From: Sphingomonas sp. SRS2
GTDB lineage: Bacteria; Pseudomonadota; Alphaproteobacteria; Sphingomonadales; Sphingomonadaceae
Assembly (NCBI RefSeq): GCF_000971055.1
Contig: NZ_LARW01000066.1
Coordinates: forward strand, 62,001-126,000
Direction: 5' to 3'
Length of the DNA: 64,000 nt
Within the stretch, counting starts at the first letter, position 1, and the number at the start of each line of letters is the position of its first letter. Under the pieces are notes generated by a model, which saw nothing but the letters and a program-made list of their open reading frames with translations, made no database searches and had not been told where the DNA came from. Position numbers and translations under genes: made by a program. Positions 37,398 to 49,585 of this stretch are shown piece by piece.

Positions 37398-37799
37398 TTA
37401 AAGCGGACGCGCATACAGGATAACGAACGCCTGCGCCCAGGGATGATCGTCGGTCATCGTAAGATGTACCTCGATGGCGTGGCCCGGCGGCGTCAGCGCG
37501 TCAAGCCTTGCCTTTGCCCCACCGGTCAAAACCAGCGTCGGCGCCCCGCTCGGCAGGTTGGCCACGCCGATGTCCTTCATGAAGACGCCTGCCCTGAAGC
37601 CGGTGCCGACCGCTTTCGAATAGGCTTCCTTGGCGGCGAATCGCTTCGCATAGGTGCCGGCGCGGGTGAATGGCCGACGCTCCGCCTTGCCGCGTTCGAC
37701 ATCGGTGAAGACGCGGTTGAGGAAGCGTTCGCCGAAGCGATCGAGCGAATTCTGGATCCGCTCGATATTGCACAGGTCGGAGCCAATGCCGACGATCAC
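37398..37799 (-). CDS. acpS: holo-ACP synthase AcpS
   Basis: The 133-residue enzyme attaches 4'-phosphopantetheine to apo-ACP. Its magnesium ligands are visible as Asp8 ([11 protein letters not shown]) and the Glu in [11 protein letters not shown]. Length is normal for the family. The gene overlaps pdxJ by 4 bp upstream and is followed by lepB, a conserved alphaproteobacterial order. Confidence 0.95.
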   Translation of the reverse strand: MIVGIGSDLCNIERIQNSLDRFGERFLNRVFTDVERGKAERRPFTRAGTYAKRFAAKEAYSKAVGTGFRAGVFMKDIGVANLPSGAPTLVLTGGAKARLDALTPPGHAIEVHLTMTDDHPWAQAFVILYARPL

Positions 37800-38521
37800 C
37801 GCGCCTCGTCCATCATCGCGCGCATCCGCGCCACCACCGGGCCCAGCCCCTCGAAGATCGCCTCCCCGATCAGGAAGTGGCCGATGTTGAGTTCGGCGAT
37901 CTGCGGGATGGCGGCGATGGGGGTCACATTGTCGAAGGTCAGGCCATGGCCGGCATGTGGTTCGATGCCGTTCTTCGCGGCGAGCGCGGCGGCGTCGGCA
38001 ATGCGGCGCAGCTCGGCGGCCTGCGCCTCGCCTTCGCTATGGGCGTAGCGACCGGTGTGGAACTCGACGACCGGCGCGCCGAGATCCAGCGCGGCCTCGA
38101 CCTGGCGTGGGTCGGGTTCGATGAACAGGCTGACGCGGATGCCCGCATCGGCCAGCCGGGCGATCAGCGGCTTGAGGTGATTATGCTGCCGCGCCGCGTT
38201 GAGCCCGCCCTCGGTAGTCACTTCCTCGCGCCGTTCGGGAACGATGCAGGCGGCATGCGGGCGATGTTTCAGCGCGATCGCCACCATCTCCTCCGTCGCC
38301 GCCATCTCCATGTTCACCGGCAACTGGATCGCGCCGATCAGGCGGCCGATATCTTCGTCGATGATATGGCGGCGATCCTCGCGCAGATGCGCTGTGATAC
38401 CGTCCGCGCCGGCTTCGCTCGCGATCAGCGCGGCGCGGATCGGGTCGGGATAAAGCCCGCCCCGCGCGTTCCGAATCGTCGCGACATGGTCGATGTTGAC
38501 CCCGAGGCGAAGCTTGTTCAC
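37796..38521 (-). CDS. pdxJ: pyridoxine 5'-phosphate synthase PdxJ
   Basis: The 241-residue TIM-barrel enzyme condenses 1-deoxyxylulose 5-phosphate with 3-amino-1-hydroxyacetone phosphate in vitamin B6 synthesis. Motifs [29 protein letters not shown] and the late GHGLTFDNV are intact. It overlaps pyrE and acpS by 4 bp each, so the run is translationally coupled. Confidence 0.96.
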   Translation of the reverse strand: MNKLRLGVNIDHVATIRNARGGLYPDPIRAALIASEAGADGITAHLREDRRHIIDEDIGRLIGAIQLPVNMEMAATEEMVAIALKHRPHAACIVPERREEVTTEGGLNAARQHNHLKPLIARLADAGIRVSLFIEPDPRQVEAALDLGAPVVEFHTGRYAHSEGEAQAAELRRIADAAALAAKNGIEPHAGHGLTFDNVTPIAAIPQIAELNIGHFLIGEAIFEGLGPVVARMRAMMDEAR

Positions 38522-39114
38522 GCCACGACCTTCGCGCGGCTTCCCGGCTTGATCGCGGGAATCGCGGCAAGTTCGGGGGGCAGGGTGTCGACGGCGTAGG
38601 TCGGCACCTCGATCCGGATCAGCGGATAGAATGGGACGCCGAGGTCGGCGGCGCCGTTCGACCGGTCGACCAGCGAGGCCGCGGCAATCACCTCACCGCC
38701 TGCTTCCTCGACCGCCTTGATCGCTTCACGCGACGACAGGCCGGTGGTGACGACGTCCTCCATCAGCAGGACCTTCTGCCCAGGCTCCAGCCGGAAACCG
38801 CGGCGCAGGCCGAACACGCCCTCCGGCCGCTCGACGAACATCGCATCGAGGCCAAGCGCACGGCCCATCTCATGCCCGGCGATGACTCCGCCCATCGCCG
38901 GCGAGACGACAGCGCCGAGCTGAATCTTAATCTTGTCGGGAATCTTGAAGGCAAGCGCCTCGGCCAGCCGAGCCGCGCGGGCCGGATTCATCAATACCCG
39001 CGCGCATTGCAGATAGCGGGGGCTGCGCAGCCCCGAAGACAGGATGAAATGGCCTTCCAGCAGCGCTTCCGCCGCCCGAAATTCGGCGAGTACCTCTTCA
39101 TCCGTCATCGTCAT
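38518..39114 (-). CDS. pyrE: orotate phosphoribosyltransferase PyrE
   Basis: The 198-residue enzyme makes orotidine monophosphate from orotate and PRPP in pyrimidine synthesis. The PRPP motif [14 protein letters not shown] and the FVERPEG loop are present. It is first in the run pyrE-pdxJ-acpS-lepB-AI-2E permease and divergent from coxB; the promoter should be in the 187-bp gap to coxB. An alternative ATG two codons in is equally possible. Confidence 0.95.
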   Translation of the reverse strand: MTMTDEEVLAEFRAAEALLEGHFILSSGLRSPRYLQCARVLMNPARAARLAEALAFKIPDKIKIQLGAVVSPAMGGVIAGHEMGRALGLDAMFVERPEGVFGLRRGFRLEPGQKVLLMEDVVTTGLSSREAIKAVEEAGGEVIAAASLVDRSNGAADLGVPFYPLIRIEVPTYAVDTLPPELAAIPAIKPGSRAKVVA

Positions 39115-39179
39115 CCATCCCGTCGCGCGCTGCGGCTTTGCAGCACTTGCTCAGATAGAGGCAGGATATATTCGCTTCA

Positions 39180-39205
39180 ACCGCTTGCATTCGGCGGCAA
39201 GCGGT
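39180..39205. promoter_or_regulatory. 9-bp inverted repeat next to the cox promoter
   Basis: ACCGCTTGC and GCAAGCGGT are perfect 9-bp arms separated by 8 bp. The repeat ends three bases before the -35 hexamer of the cox operon promoter, a position suited to an activator or a repressor. It also lies upstream of pyrE on the other strand. No protein is assigned. Confidence 0.5.
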
Positions 39206-39207
39206 GC

Positions 39208-39236
39208 TTGAGGCACAGCGAAGCCGCGCCTATAAG
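39208..39236 (+). promoter_or_regulatory. sigma-70-type promoter for the cox operon
   Basis: TTGAGG at 39208-39213 is followed after exactly 17 bp by TATAAG at 39231-39236. Transcription would start near 39243, leaving a leader of about 60 bases before the coxB ATG at 39302. The same TTGAGG hexamer occurs at the aspartate aminotransferase promoter. Confidence 0.6.
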
Positions 39237-39301
39237 GCGCTCGATTTCGTAGGGCCCGACATCAGGCAGGCGCGGATCCAACCGCGCTTCACGGGGGTAA
39301 G

Positions 39302-42017
<2,716 letters not shown>

Positions 42018-42102
42018 TCTGGCGGCGAACACCGGAAAAATGGGCCGCCGCTTCGACGACCAGTCAAAGCGGCGGTTTCATTAAGGACGCGATGTAGAGA
42101 CC

Positions 42103-43014
42103 ATGGCGAGTAAAGCTTACCCAGTTGCAATCCCGGCCGCCGCCGATTGGCGCGACTTCCTCGCGCTGACCAAGCCGCGCGTGCTGACGCTTGTGGTGTT
42201 CACCGGCCTGTGCGGGCTGCTCGCGGCGCCGCATACGATCAACCCGGTGATTGGCTTCACCGCGATCCTGTGCATCGCGCTGGGCGCTGGCGCTGCCGGA
42301 GCGCTCAACCAGTGGTATGAGGCGGATCTCGACGCGCTGATGGCGCGCACCGCCGACCGGCCTCTGCCCGCCGGGCGGATGGACCGTCAGTCGGCGCTCC
42401 ACTTCGGCGTCGGGCTTGCCGTCTTTTCGGTGATCCTGATGGGGCTGGCGGTCAATCTGCTGTCGGCCGCAATTCTCGCCGTTTCGATCCTTTTCTATGT
42501 GGTGGTCTATACCATCTGGCTGAAGCGCCGGACCCCTCAGAACATCGTCATCGGCGGTGCGGCCGGGGCCTTTCCCGCCTTGATCGGCTGGGCGGCGGCG
42601 ACCGGGCAGGTCGAGACGCTGCCGGTGCTGCTGTTCGCGCTGGTCTTCCTGTGGACGCCGCCGCATTTCTGGGCGCTCGCGCTGTTCATCAACTCGGATT
42701 ATGCCCGCGCCGGGGTGCCGATGCTGCCCGCCGTCGCCGGCCAGCGCGCCACGCGTATCCAGATCATGCTCTACACCCTGCCGATGGCCGCTGCGGCGGT
42801 CGCTCCGTGGGCGATGGGGCTGACCGGGGCGATCTACGGCATCGGCGCGAGCCTGCTGTCGGGCTTTTTCCTGCTGCTGGCGTTGCGCGTCGGCTTCAGC
42901 GGCGAGAGCGACCAGGCGAAGATGAAGCCCGAGCGGCAACTCTTCGGCTTCTCGATCCTCTATCTGTTCCTCGTGTTCGGCCTTCTGGTTGCCGATAAGA
43001 TGGTGCTGGCATGA
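42103..43014 (+). CDS. ctaB: protoheme IX farnesyltransferase (heme O synthase)
   Basis: The 303-residue UbiA-family prenyltransferase has about nine membrane helices and the prenyl-diphosphate site [21 protein letters not shown] (NxxxDxxxD type). It converts protoheme to heme O, precursor of heme a for subunit I. The ATG at 42103 follows ctaD by 85 bp. The stop overlaps the ATG of the small gene at 43011 (ATGA). Confidence 0.94.
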   Translation: MASKAYPVAIPAAADWRDFLALTKPRVLTLVVFTGLCGLLAAPHTINPVIGFTAILCIALGAGAAGALNQWYEADLDALMARTADRPLPAGRMDRQSALHFGVGLAVFSVILMGLAVNLLSAAILAVSILFYVVVYTIWLKRRTPQNIVIGGAAGAFPALIGWAAATGQVETLPVLLFALVFLWTPPHFWALALFINSDYARAGVPMLPAVAGQRATRIQIMLYTLPMAAAAVAPWAMGLTGAIYGIGASLLSGFFLLLALRVGFSGESDQAKMKPERQLFGFSILYLFLVFGLLVADKMVLA

Positions 43015-43139
43015 GCTTCACTCCCGACGAACAGGCCGAGATTCGCCGCCGGCAAAGGTCGCGTGCGGTGGTCACCGCGCTGGTGCTGGGCGCGCTCGTC
43101 ATCCTTTTTTACGCGATCTCCATCGCCAAGATGCTGTGA
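43011..43139 (+). CDS. small membrane protein of the cox operon (CoxF-like)
   Basis: The 42-residue protein has a charged N-terminus ([20 protein letters not shown]) and one hydrophobic helix (residues 19-38). It is too short for most gene callers, but its ATG overlaps the ctaB stop and its stop overlaps the ctaG GTG, and this position between ctaB and ctaG is where alphaproteobacteria encode a small CoxF-type assembly protein. The function is unproven; oxidase assembly is inferred from position. Confidence 0.75.
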   Translation: MSFTPDEQAEIRRRQRSRAVVTALVLGALVILFYAISIAKML

Positions 43140-43711
43140 GCGCCGCCTTTTATCCCAAGGACCGCAATGTGCGGGTCGGCCTGCTCGCGCTGCTGATCGC
43201 GCTGGCGATGCTGGCGCTCGGCTTCGCCGCAGTGCCGCTGTACCGCCTGTTCTGCCAGGTCACGGGCTTTGGCGGCACGACGATGCGCAGCGCGACCGGC
43301 ATCGCTCCGGGCGAAGTGGTAGGCAAGCTGGTCAACGTCCGCTTCGACGCCAATGTCTCGCCATCGCTGCCCTGGCGCTTCGAGCCGGAGAAGAACGTCG
43401 CGCGCGTCGCGATTGGCGCGCGGCAAATGGCTTTCTTCACCGCGACCAATCTGTCCAACGTGCCGATTACCGGCACCGCGACGTTCAACGTCACGCCTGA
43501 GCAGGCAGGCGCCTATTTCACCAAGATCCAGTGCTTCTGTTTCACCAGCCAGGTGCTCAAACCCGGCGAGACGATCCGCATGCCGGTGATCTATTATGTC
43601 GATCCCGCCATCCTCAAAGATAAGGATGCGCGCAATCTCAACGAAATAACCCTGTCCTACACCTTCTTCCCCGACAAATCCGCTGTGGATTCCGGACGGG
43701 CAGGCGGTTAA
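43136..43711 (+). CDS. ctaG: cytochrome c oxidase assembly protein CtaG (Cox11)
   Basis: The 191-residue protein has one N-terminal helix and a periplasmic copper-binding domain with the CFCF motif (KIQCFCFTSQVL) that delivers CuB to subunit I. The start is a GTG at 43136 overlapping the previous gene's TGA by 4 bp; upstream in-frame residues are not homologous. Length and fold are normal. Confidence 0.93.
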   Translation: MSAAFYPKDRNVRVGLLALLIALAMLALGFAAVPLYRLFCQVTGFGGTTMRSATGIAPGEVVGKLVNVRFDANVSPSLPWRFEPEKNVARVAIGARQMAFFTATNLSNVPITGTATFNVTPEQAGAYFTKIQCFCFTSQVLKPGETIRMPVIYYVDPAILKDKDARNLNEITLSYTFFPDKSAVDSGRAGG

Positions 43712-43744
43712 GGGACGATCCATCAGACCATCAGGGGCACGGAA

Positions 43745-44611
43745 ATGGCCGGAGCGAAGAGCCACGATTATCACATTCTACCGCCGAGCATCTGGCCGTT
43801 CATAGGCTCGATGTCGGCGCTGATCATGGCGTCGGGCGCGATCATGTGGATGCACAAGGCGGCCTTTGGCGGCTATGTCTTCTTCGCCGGCCTGATCGGC
43901 GTGCTGTTCACGATGTTCAGCTGGTGGTCGGACGTGATCCGCGAGGCGCATGCCGGCGATCACACGCCGGTCGTTCAGCTTCACCTGCGTTACGGTATGA
44001 TCCTGTTCATCGCCTCCGAGGTGATGTTCTTCGTCGGCTGGTTCTGGGCCTGGTTCGATTTCTCGCTCTTCCCGGTGGCGCTCGAGGTCAAGGAAGGCGT
44101 CGTCTCGATCATCGAGGGGCCGAACAGCATCACCCATGCCGAAGGCATCTGGCCGCCCAAGGGCCTCGAGGTCATCGACGCATTCCACCTGCCGCTGCTC
44201 AATACGCTGCTGCTGCTCTGCTCGGGCACCACGATCACCTGGGCGCACCATGCGCTTATCCATGGCGATCGCGATGGCCTTAAGAAGGGCCTGTGGCTGA
44301 CGATCATCCTGGGCTCGGTGTTCAGCGCCGTTCAGGCCTATGAATATATGCATGCCCCGTTCGGCTTCAAAGGGCTGAACTATTCGGCGGCTTTCTTCAT
44401 GGCGACCGGCTTCCACGGCTTCCACGTGCTGATCGGCACGATCTTCCTGATCGTCTGTCTGGTACGCACCTATCGCGGTGATTTCACCCCGAAGCAGCAT
44501 TTCGGCTTCGAGGCGGCGGCCTGGTACTGGCATTTCGTCGACGTTGTCTGGCTGTTCCTGTTCATCGTCGTCTATGTCTGGGGCGGCTGGGGCGCACCGG
44601 TCCACGGCTGA
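43745..44611 (+). CDS. coxC: cytochrome c oxidase subunit III
   Basis: The 288-residue protein has seven membrane helices, with the family motifs HDYHILPPSIWPFIGS at the N-terminus, FWAWFDFSLFP and GFHGFHVLIGTIFL. It is a structural subunit of the aa3 oxidase and stabilises proton uptake. It follows ctaG by 33 bp. Confidence 0.96.
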   Translation: MAGAKSHDYHILPPSIWPFIGSMSALIMASGAIMWMHKAAFGGYVFFAGLIGVLFTMFSWWSDVIREAHAGDHTPVVQLHLRYGMILFIASEVMFFVGWFWAWFDFSLFPVALEVKEGVVSIIEGPNSITHAEGIWPPKGLEVIDAFHLPLLNTLLLLCSGTTITWAHHALIHGDRDGLKKGLWLTIILGSVFSAVQAYEYMHAPFGFKGLNYSAAFFMATGFHGFHVLIGTIFLIVCLVRTYRGDFTPKQHFGFEAAAWYWHFVDVVWLFLFIVVYVWGGWGAPVHG

Positions 44612-44697
44612 CCCGCCGGACGGCATGAGATATCTGGGGGCGCGGTGGCGGGGAAAACCTGCCACCGCGCCCTTTCTTTTGAAGCGGAAGGATTCCG

Positions 44698-45081
44698 ATG
44701 CCCGAAGCGCCCGCGCCGATCCCCCCCCCGCCGCTCGATGCGGCGATACGAGGGCTGTGTCCGCGCTGTGGGACGCCGGGGCTGTTCGCCAGCTTTCTGC
44801 GCTTCGCCGATTTGTGCCGGGGCTGCGGGCTCGACTATCGCGCCTTCAATGTCGGGGATGGCGCGGCGGCCTTCCTGATCATGATCGTCGGCGGGCTGGT
44901 CTGTCTGCTCGCGATCATCGTCGAACTCAGCTACGCCCCGCCGCTCTGGCTGCACCTGCTACTGTGGGCGCCGCTGACGCTGATCCTTACGGTCGGCCTG
45001 TTGCGGATCGCCAAGGGCCTGCTGCTCGTGCTCGAATATAAGAACGCCGCCCGCGAAGGGCGCCTCCGGAAGCCCGACTGA
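44698..45081 (+). CDS. DUF983 family membrane protein
   Basis: The 127-residue protein has an N-terminal treble of Cys motifs (GLCPRCGTPGLFASFLRFADLCRGCGLDY) typical of DUF983, followed by two membrane helices. DUF983 genes sit between coxC and surf1 in many alphaproteobacteria. A role in oxidase maturation is inferred from position. Its stop overlaps the SURF1 ATG by one base. Confidence 0.85.
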   Translation: MPEAPAPIPPPPLDAAIRGLCPRCGTPGLFASFLRFADLCRGCGLDYRAFNVGDGAAAFLIMIVGGLVCLLAIIVELSYAPPLWLHLLLWAPLTLILTVGLLRIAKGLLLVLEYKNAAREGRLRKPD

Positions 45082-45713
45082 TGCGCCGTCTCCCGATAAT
45101 TCCAACCCTGGTCGTGGCCGCCGCGCTGGCGGCGATGATCGCGCTCGGCATCTGGCAGCTGCGCCGCGCCGAATGGAAGGAAAGCCTGCTCGCCAGCTAC
45201 CGCGCCAACGCCGGGTCACCCGCGCTGTACGGCCTGCCTGCGGCGTTGCCGATCGACGCGCTGGCCTTTCGCCGCGCGCATGTCCTGTGCCGGGTTACGA
45301 CGAAGCCGATCCAGCTCGGCGGGGTAAACCAGCGCGGCCAGACCGGATTCCGCAATATCGTCGGCTGTGCGCTGATCGACAGGCGGGTGATCATGGCCGA
45401 TCTCGGCTGGAGCGCGATCAATGCCCGTCCGGGCGCACCCGAAATCGGACAGCGAATTGAAGCGGACGGGCGAATCATTCCCGACGATGTGCTGGCGAAG
45501 CGGGTGCTGGGCAAAACTCCGGGCGCGACGCCGTTGCTGCTGGTGCTCGACGGCGCTGTGCCGGGCTTCTCGCCCAGCGTGCCGCCATCGATCGAGACGA
45601 TCCCCAACAACCATCGCGGTTATGCCGGGCAATGGTTCCTGTTCGCGGGTGTCGCGCTGGTCATTTACATCCTCGCGCTGCGACGGCGGCGCTCCGACGC
45701 CATGCGCCGCTGA
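45081..45713 (+). CDS. SURF1 family cytochrome oxidase biogenesis protein
   Basis: The 210-residue protein has two terminal membrane helices (about residues 5-25 and 185-205) and a central domain with GVNQRGQTGFRNIVGCAL and the GYAGQWFLFA end motif, the SURF1/Shy1 signature. It aids heme a insertion into subunit I. It is the last clear gene of the cox operon; a minus-strand catabolic block starts 73 bp later. Confidence 0.92.
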   Translation: MRRLPIIPTLVVAAALAAMIALGIWQLRRAEWKESLLASYRANAGSPALYGLPAALPIDALAFRRAHVLCRVTTKPIQLGGVNQRGQTGFRNIVGCALIDRRVIMADLGWSAINARPGAPEIGQRIEADGRIIPDDVLAKRVLGKTPGATPLLLVLDGAVPGFSPSVPPSIETIPNNHRGYAGQWFLFAGVALVIYILALRRRRSDAMRR

Positions 45714-45786
45714 TTAGGTAAGAACCGGCATGGGCAACGGGCTCGACAAGCGCTCTGCCATGCGCTTCAACCCGGGCGATGCATGA

Positions 45787-46521
45787 CTATGGCAGAATGC
45801 GGCGCGCGGCGCCGTTGTGCATCTTCTCCCCAAACATATTCGACCATTGTTCTTTCGAGAGGCGCTGCCGAAGCCCAACATAGCTCTGCGGTACCTTACA
45901 GTCGGGATGTCCTAGCGCGCGCTGCACTGCGGGACGAGAGCCGATCGACTCCAGCCAGCGTGCCACGGCCGGTAAGTCATATGGCTCGGTGCCCATTAAG
46001 CTGGCCCAGAATCGAGCGGGCCAGATTGCGATATCGGCGATGGAATAGCTCGTCCCGGCGACGAACGGAGCATCCTGCAGCCGGTGATCGAGGACAAGGA
46101 GCAGCCGCTTCAGTTCCTTGCAATATCGCTCGATAGCATATTCATTTCCGTCGGGCGCATAGCGGGTGAAGTGGCTGGCCTGTCCGCCCATCGGGCCGAT
46201 CGAGGCGACTTGCCATGTGAGCCAACTCAACGTCCGCCAGCGTTCCGCGCCTGCCTGGGCCAGCAGCTTGCCACTCTTTTCGGCAAGATACTGAAGGATA
46301 GCGCCAGATTCGAAGATCGGTAGTGGCTCCTCGTCGAGTGCCGGCTTGGTATCGACGATGGCCGGGAGCTTACGGTTAGGATGTATCAGCGCATAATCCG
46401 GTGCCAGCTGATCCCCCCTGAAGATATCGTAGTGAAGGATTTGATACGGCAGGCCGATCTCTTCCAGCATTATGACTATTTTCATGCTGTTAGGTGTCGG
46501 TGCGAAATGCAATTCGATCAT
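45787..46521 (-). CDS. glutathione S-transferase family protein (YfcG-like)
   Basis: The 244-residue protein has an N-terminal thioredoxin fold with IELHFAPTPNSMKIVIMLEE and NRKLPAIVD (cis-proline) and a helical C-terminal domain. The opening matches YfcG/Ure2-like GSTs, which act as GSH-dependent disulfide reductases; such GSTs can also isomerise maleylpyruvate-like ring-cleavage products. The ATG at 46521 fits the family start; GTG/ATG codons farther upstream are not conserved. It is third of a minus-strand run TonB receptor, SnoaL, GST that ends at the cox operon. Confidence 0.82.
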   Translation of the reverse strand: MIELHFAPTPNSMKIVIMLEEIGLPYQILHYDIFRGDQLAPDYALIHPNRKLPAIVDTKPALDEEPLPIFESGAILQYLAEKSGKLLAQAGAERWRTLSWLTWQVASIGPMGGQASHFTRYAPDGNEYAIERYCKELKRLLLVLDHRLQDAPFVAGTSYSIADIAIWPARFWASLMGTEPYDLPAVARWLESIGSRPAVQRALGHPDCKVPQSYVGLRQRLSKEQWSNMFGEKMHNGAARRILP

Positions 46522-46546
46522 CGGCCTAGTCCTAAGTCCAGGTGGC

Positions 46547-47020
46547 CTAAGCGGTCGGAGCACCAAAGATCATAGAAACATGCGCGGAATCCAGATACTC
46601 CTTGCAACGGTAGATTTTGCCATCTCGGAAGAACAACAGGAAGTGATAGTCGCTGGCATATGTGTCGCCGTTAGTAAGCGGCATATTCCCCTTGGCGGTC
46701 AGGCAGACGCGATCGGCCTCGCCGGTCATATCGTCGAACCGAAAACGGATTGGGCCGGCAGCATTTGCAAATAATTTTTCGAAATTGGCGAGCCACGCCT
46801 GTTTGTCATAGTTGCCGGAAAAGATGGTTGATGGGGATACCCACCATTTCAGATCCTCTGTGACCAAGCCCGCTATAAGATCGATATCGGCGGCCGAGAT
46901 CGCATCGAATAGCGCCAGCGCGGCGCGCTTGTTAGCATCCAGCGCACCTTCGGCTCGCGCACCACTGGAGCCGGAGGGCGAGGCTGCCAGGTCAGGTTGG
47001 GGTAACTCGACACAGCTCAT
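46547..47020 (-). CDS. SnoaL/NTF2-like protein
   Basis: The 157-residue protein has a cystatin-like NTF2 fold typical of SnoaL-type small enzymes and isomerases: the core ALALFDAISAADIDLIAGLV is followed by WWVSPSTIFSG and the C-terminal FLLFFRDGKIYRCKEYLD. Catalytic residues are not conserved enough to name a reaction. The ATG at 47020 follows GGAGGGCGAG and lies 22 bp after the receptor stop. It sits in a TonB-receptor operon, so a role in metabolism of the imported compound is plausible. Confidence 0.7.
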   Translation of the reverse strand: MSCVELPQPDLAASPSGSSGARAEGALDANKRAALALFDAISAADIDLIAGLVTEDLKWWVSPSTIFSGNYDKQAWLANFEKLFANAAGPIRFRFDDMTGEADRVCLTAKGNMPLTNGDTYASDYHFLLFFRDGKIYRCKEYLDSAHVSMIFGAPTA

Positions 47021-47042
47021 CTCGCCCTCCTCAAGCCAATAG

Positions 47043-49280
47043 TTAGAATTTGAAGGTTGCGCCGGCGCCATAGACACGGGGGTCGCTCACGGCGATCGAG
47101 GCGATGCCGCCAAAGCGAAAGCCGTTCGTGGGATGACGTTCGTCGGTGAGGTTGCGGCCGAAGGCGTATAGTTCGAGCCCATTGCGCAGCGCCAACGATG
47201 CCCGCGCATCCAAGCGATGCCATCCGCCATTGCTCAGCTGGACTTCATTGACTGAGCTGAAATAGCTGTTGCTTTCCCAAGCATAGTTCGCGCCGAGCTT
47301 CAGGGTGTTATCCCCGAGCGCGAATTCATAGGTCGCGCCCACGCCACCCGACCATTTCGGCGCTTCGTTCAGTGCGTTGCCGCGACGATCTGCGCCCGGC
47401 AATCCGTTAACCGAGCAGAGCGGATCGCCATTTCCGGGCGTTCCTGCCGTGATGGTTTCGCAAAATCGCGTGTAATGAGCGTTGGAATAAGTGGCCTGGG
47501 CATTGAGGGTCAGGCCAGCCATCGGCCGGAATATGAGCTCAGCCTCCCCGCCCTTTACGGTCGCAGCGCCCGCATTTTCCACCGTGGTTATGCCCAAGGC
47601 GACGGTGCGGCGAAGCTGAATGTCTTTGTAGTCATAATAGAAGGCAGCGAGGTTAAGGGTGATCATTCTGTCAAGGAACTGAGACTTGATGCCGGCCTCA
47701 TAGGCCCACAGCGTCTCGGGGTTGAAAGTATTCACCGGATTGCCCGCACCTGGCAGATAGGCGTAGCCAGGCGATTGATAGCCCTTGTTCACCTTAGCAT
47801 AGAGGAGAATATCGCGGGATAACTTGAAATTCACGCCCGCCGACGGCAGCCAAGCCGTATCGGAAACCTCGCCGACCAGCGGCTTCGCCGTGCCGTTGGA
47901 GGAGTAGTCGATCGTGAAATCGCGCTTTTCGTAGTTGAAGCGCAGACCCCCGACAATGGTCACCTTAGGCAGCAGATCGAACTCAAACTGCCCGAATCCG
48001 GCCAGTGCGTTGAGATCGCTTGTGGTGCGCGGCTGCGGGTTCCGATCGAGTTGGGCCTTGGTGAAGGCCGGCGGATTGATAGCGAGTTCCACCTGTGCCT
48101 TTTCGTTGAAGTAATTCGCGCCGACCGTGAAGCGAAAGCGGTCTCCGGCATAAACGCCGCGGATTTCCTCGCTGAAAGTCTCATTTTTGTTGGAGAACAT
48201 CGGGTGAATGAGAGCTGCCGCACCGCCGTCGATGTCATAGACGGTGAAGAAGTTAAAGCGACGGTAGCTCGAGATCGAGGTAATGGTAAAATCAGTGGCG
48301 GGATGGACGTTCATTGTGAGCGCGACGCCGCCCGTGGTTAGCCGGGTCCGGATTTGACTTTCGAGATCGGTCGTCACGCTGTCCTTGGCGAAGCTCTGTT
48401 TTCGGCCGACGAGGTTCGATGGCGTGAAGAGATCGTCCGACAATTTGTGCGTGTAGTCGGCCGACAGCATGGCGTCGAAATTGTCGTGATTGTCATAGGC
48501 CAGCTTGATACGAGCCGAATAGGACTCGTTGCCGCCTATACGGTGGCCGGTAAGAGTGTTCCTGAAGAATCCGTCGCGACGATTGTAACCGCCCGACAGA
48601 CTCGCGCTCAGGTCGCCGACAAGTGGACCGCTGACATATCCGCCGACAGACGCCGCATTGTAATTCCCGTAGCTGGCGTCGAACTTCCCCTCTAATTTAT
48701 CGCTCGGGGTGTACGTGATAATGTTGATCGCGCCAGCCGTCGCGTTTCGCCCGTAGAGCGTTCCTTGGGGGCCGCGGAGCACTTCGACGCGCTCGACGTC
48801 TTGCAGGCCGAAGAAACCGGCATCGGGTTTTGAAAGATAAACCCCATCGAGGTAGATGGCGGTGGCTTGATTGGCGCCGATCGGCACCGCCTGCCCAGCC
48901 ACGCCGCGCAGCGACACGAGATTCGTCGCGTTAATGCCGGCCGATCCTGTAATTGACAGGCCCGGCACACTGCCCTGAAGATCGACGATGCTGCCCGCGC
49001 CGCCTTGGCTCAAAGACGCCGGACCTAATGCACTGATCGCAATCGGAACATCCTGCAGCCGCTCGGAACGGCGCTGCGCGGTTACGACGATGTCGGCAAC
49101 AGTAGCGCCATCGGCGGGCGGGGAGGCCGCGCTGTTCGATGCATTGCCAGGAGACGCGGTGTCTTGGGGTGCCTGAGCATGAACAGTCGACGGCACGACC
49201 GCGAAGCAGGCCGACCCCAATAGGATCGGCAACAAACGGCGGCGAGATCCCGGCTGAGCAACATCTTGTGAGTGAGCCAA
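47043..49280 (-). CDS. TonB-dependent receptor (catabolic type)
   Basis: The 745-residue outer-membrane protein has a signal peptide (LLPILLGSACFAVVPSTVHA), a plug with DIVVTAQRRSERLQDVPIAI and RVEVLRGPQGTLYGRNATAG, and a barrel ending in Phe (GAGATFKF). This group of sphingomonad receptors imports large or hydrophobic carbon compounds rather than siderophores. The start is a TTG at 49280 with GGGAGG six bases upstream; an ATG that overlaps the SD lies in another frame. It is divergent from the first CoA transferase gene. Confidence 0.9.
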   Translation of the reverse strand: MAHSQDVAQPGSRRRLLPILLGSACFAVVPSTVHAQAPQDTASPGNASNSAASPPADGATVADIVVTAQRRSERLQDVPIAISALGPASLSQGGAGSIVDLQGSVPGLSITGSAGINATNLVSLRGVAGQAVPIGANQATAIYLDGVYLSKPDAGFFGLQDVERVEVLRGPQGTLYGRNATAGAINIITYTPSDKLEGKFDASYGNYNAASVGGYVSGPLVGDLSASLSGGYNRRDGFFRNTLTGHRIGGNESYSARIKLAYDNHDNFDAMLSADYTHKLSDDLFTPSNLVGRKQSFAKDSVTTDLESQIRTRLTTGGVALTMNVHPATDFTITSISSYRRFNFFTVYDIDGGAAALIHPMFSNKNETFSEEIRGVYAGDRFRFTVGANYFNEKAQVELAINPPAFTKAQLDRNPQPRTTSDLNALAGFGQFEFDLLPKVTIVGGLRFNYEKRDFTIDYSSNGTAKPLVGEVSDTAWLPSAGVNFKLSRDILLYAKVNKGYQSPGYAYLPGAGNPVNTFNPETLWAYEAGIKSQFLDRMITLNLAAFYYDYKDIQLRRTVALGITTVENAGAATVKGGEAELIFRPMAGLTLNAQATYSNAHYTRFCETITAGTPGNGDPLCSVNGLPGADRRGNALNEAPKWSGGVGATYEFALGDNTLKLGANYAWESNSYFSSVNEVQLSNGGWHRLDARASLALRNGLELYAFGRNLTDERHPTNGFRFGGIASIAVSDPRVYGAGATFKF

Positions 49281-49585
49281 TTCATCCTCCCTTTTGTGTA
49301 ATTGGGGGTATGTCTAGAACCGTTCGGATCAATTACAATTTGAAATATCCAATCCACTGATCTGAAAATCAGATCGCAGGTGGCCCTGATGCTGCACCGT
49401 TTGTCCCGGGCTATGGCGATGTCGTCGCCACTGAGTAACCTCATATGTCGCGGGTTAGGATGATGCGATTCCTCCTTAGGGCGCCGCCATTGCTCGCCAT
49501 TGATCGAAAAATAGACGCAAATGCCAATATATTTGCAATTGTCGCGGCTATTTATCCCGCCTAGCAAGGGCGGCGTGATAACAGG
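49281..49585. promoter_or_regulatory. 305-bp divergent control region of the catabolic block
   Basis: No gene is seen here. It has clearly lower GC than the surrounding genes. It holds GATCAAT at 49327-49333, the half-site also found at the LysR gene, and a palindrome GATCTGA-AAA-TCAGATC at 49359-49375. Both lie within 100 bp of the receptor start. A shared regulator is plausible. Confidence 0.45.

Noticed and set aside
45730-45786. Short open frame MGNGLDKRSAMRFNPGDA after SURF1
   Set aside because: At 18 codons with no recognised motif it cannot be supported as a gene.
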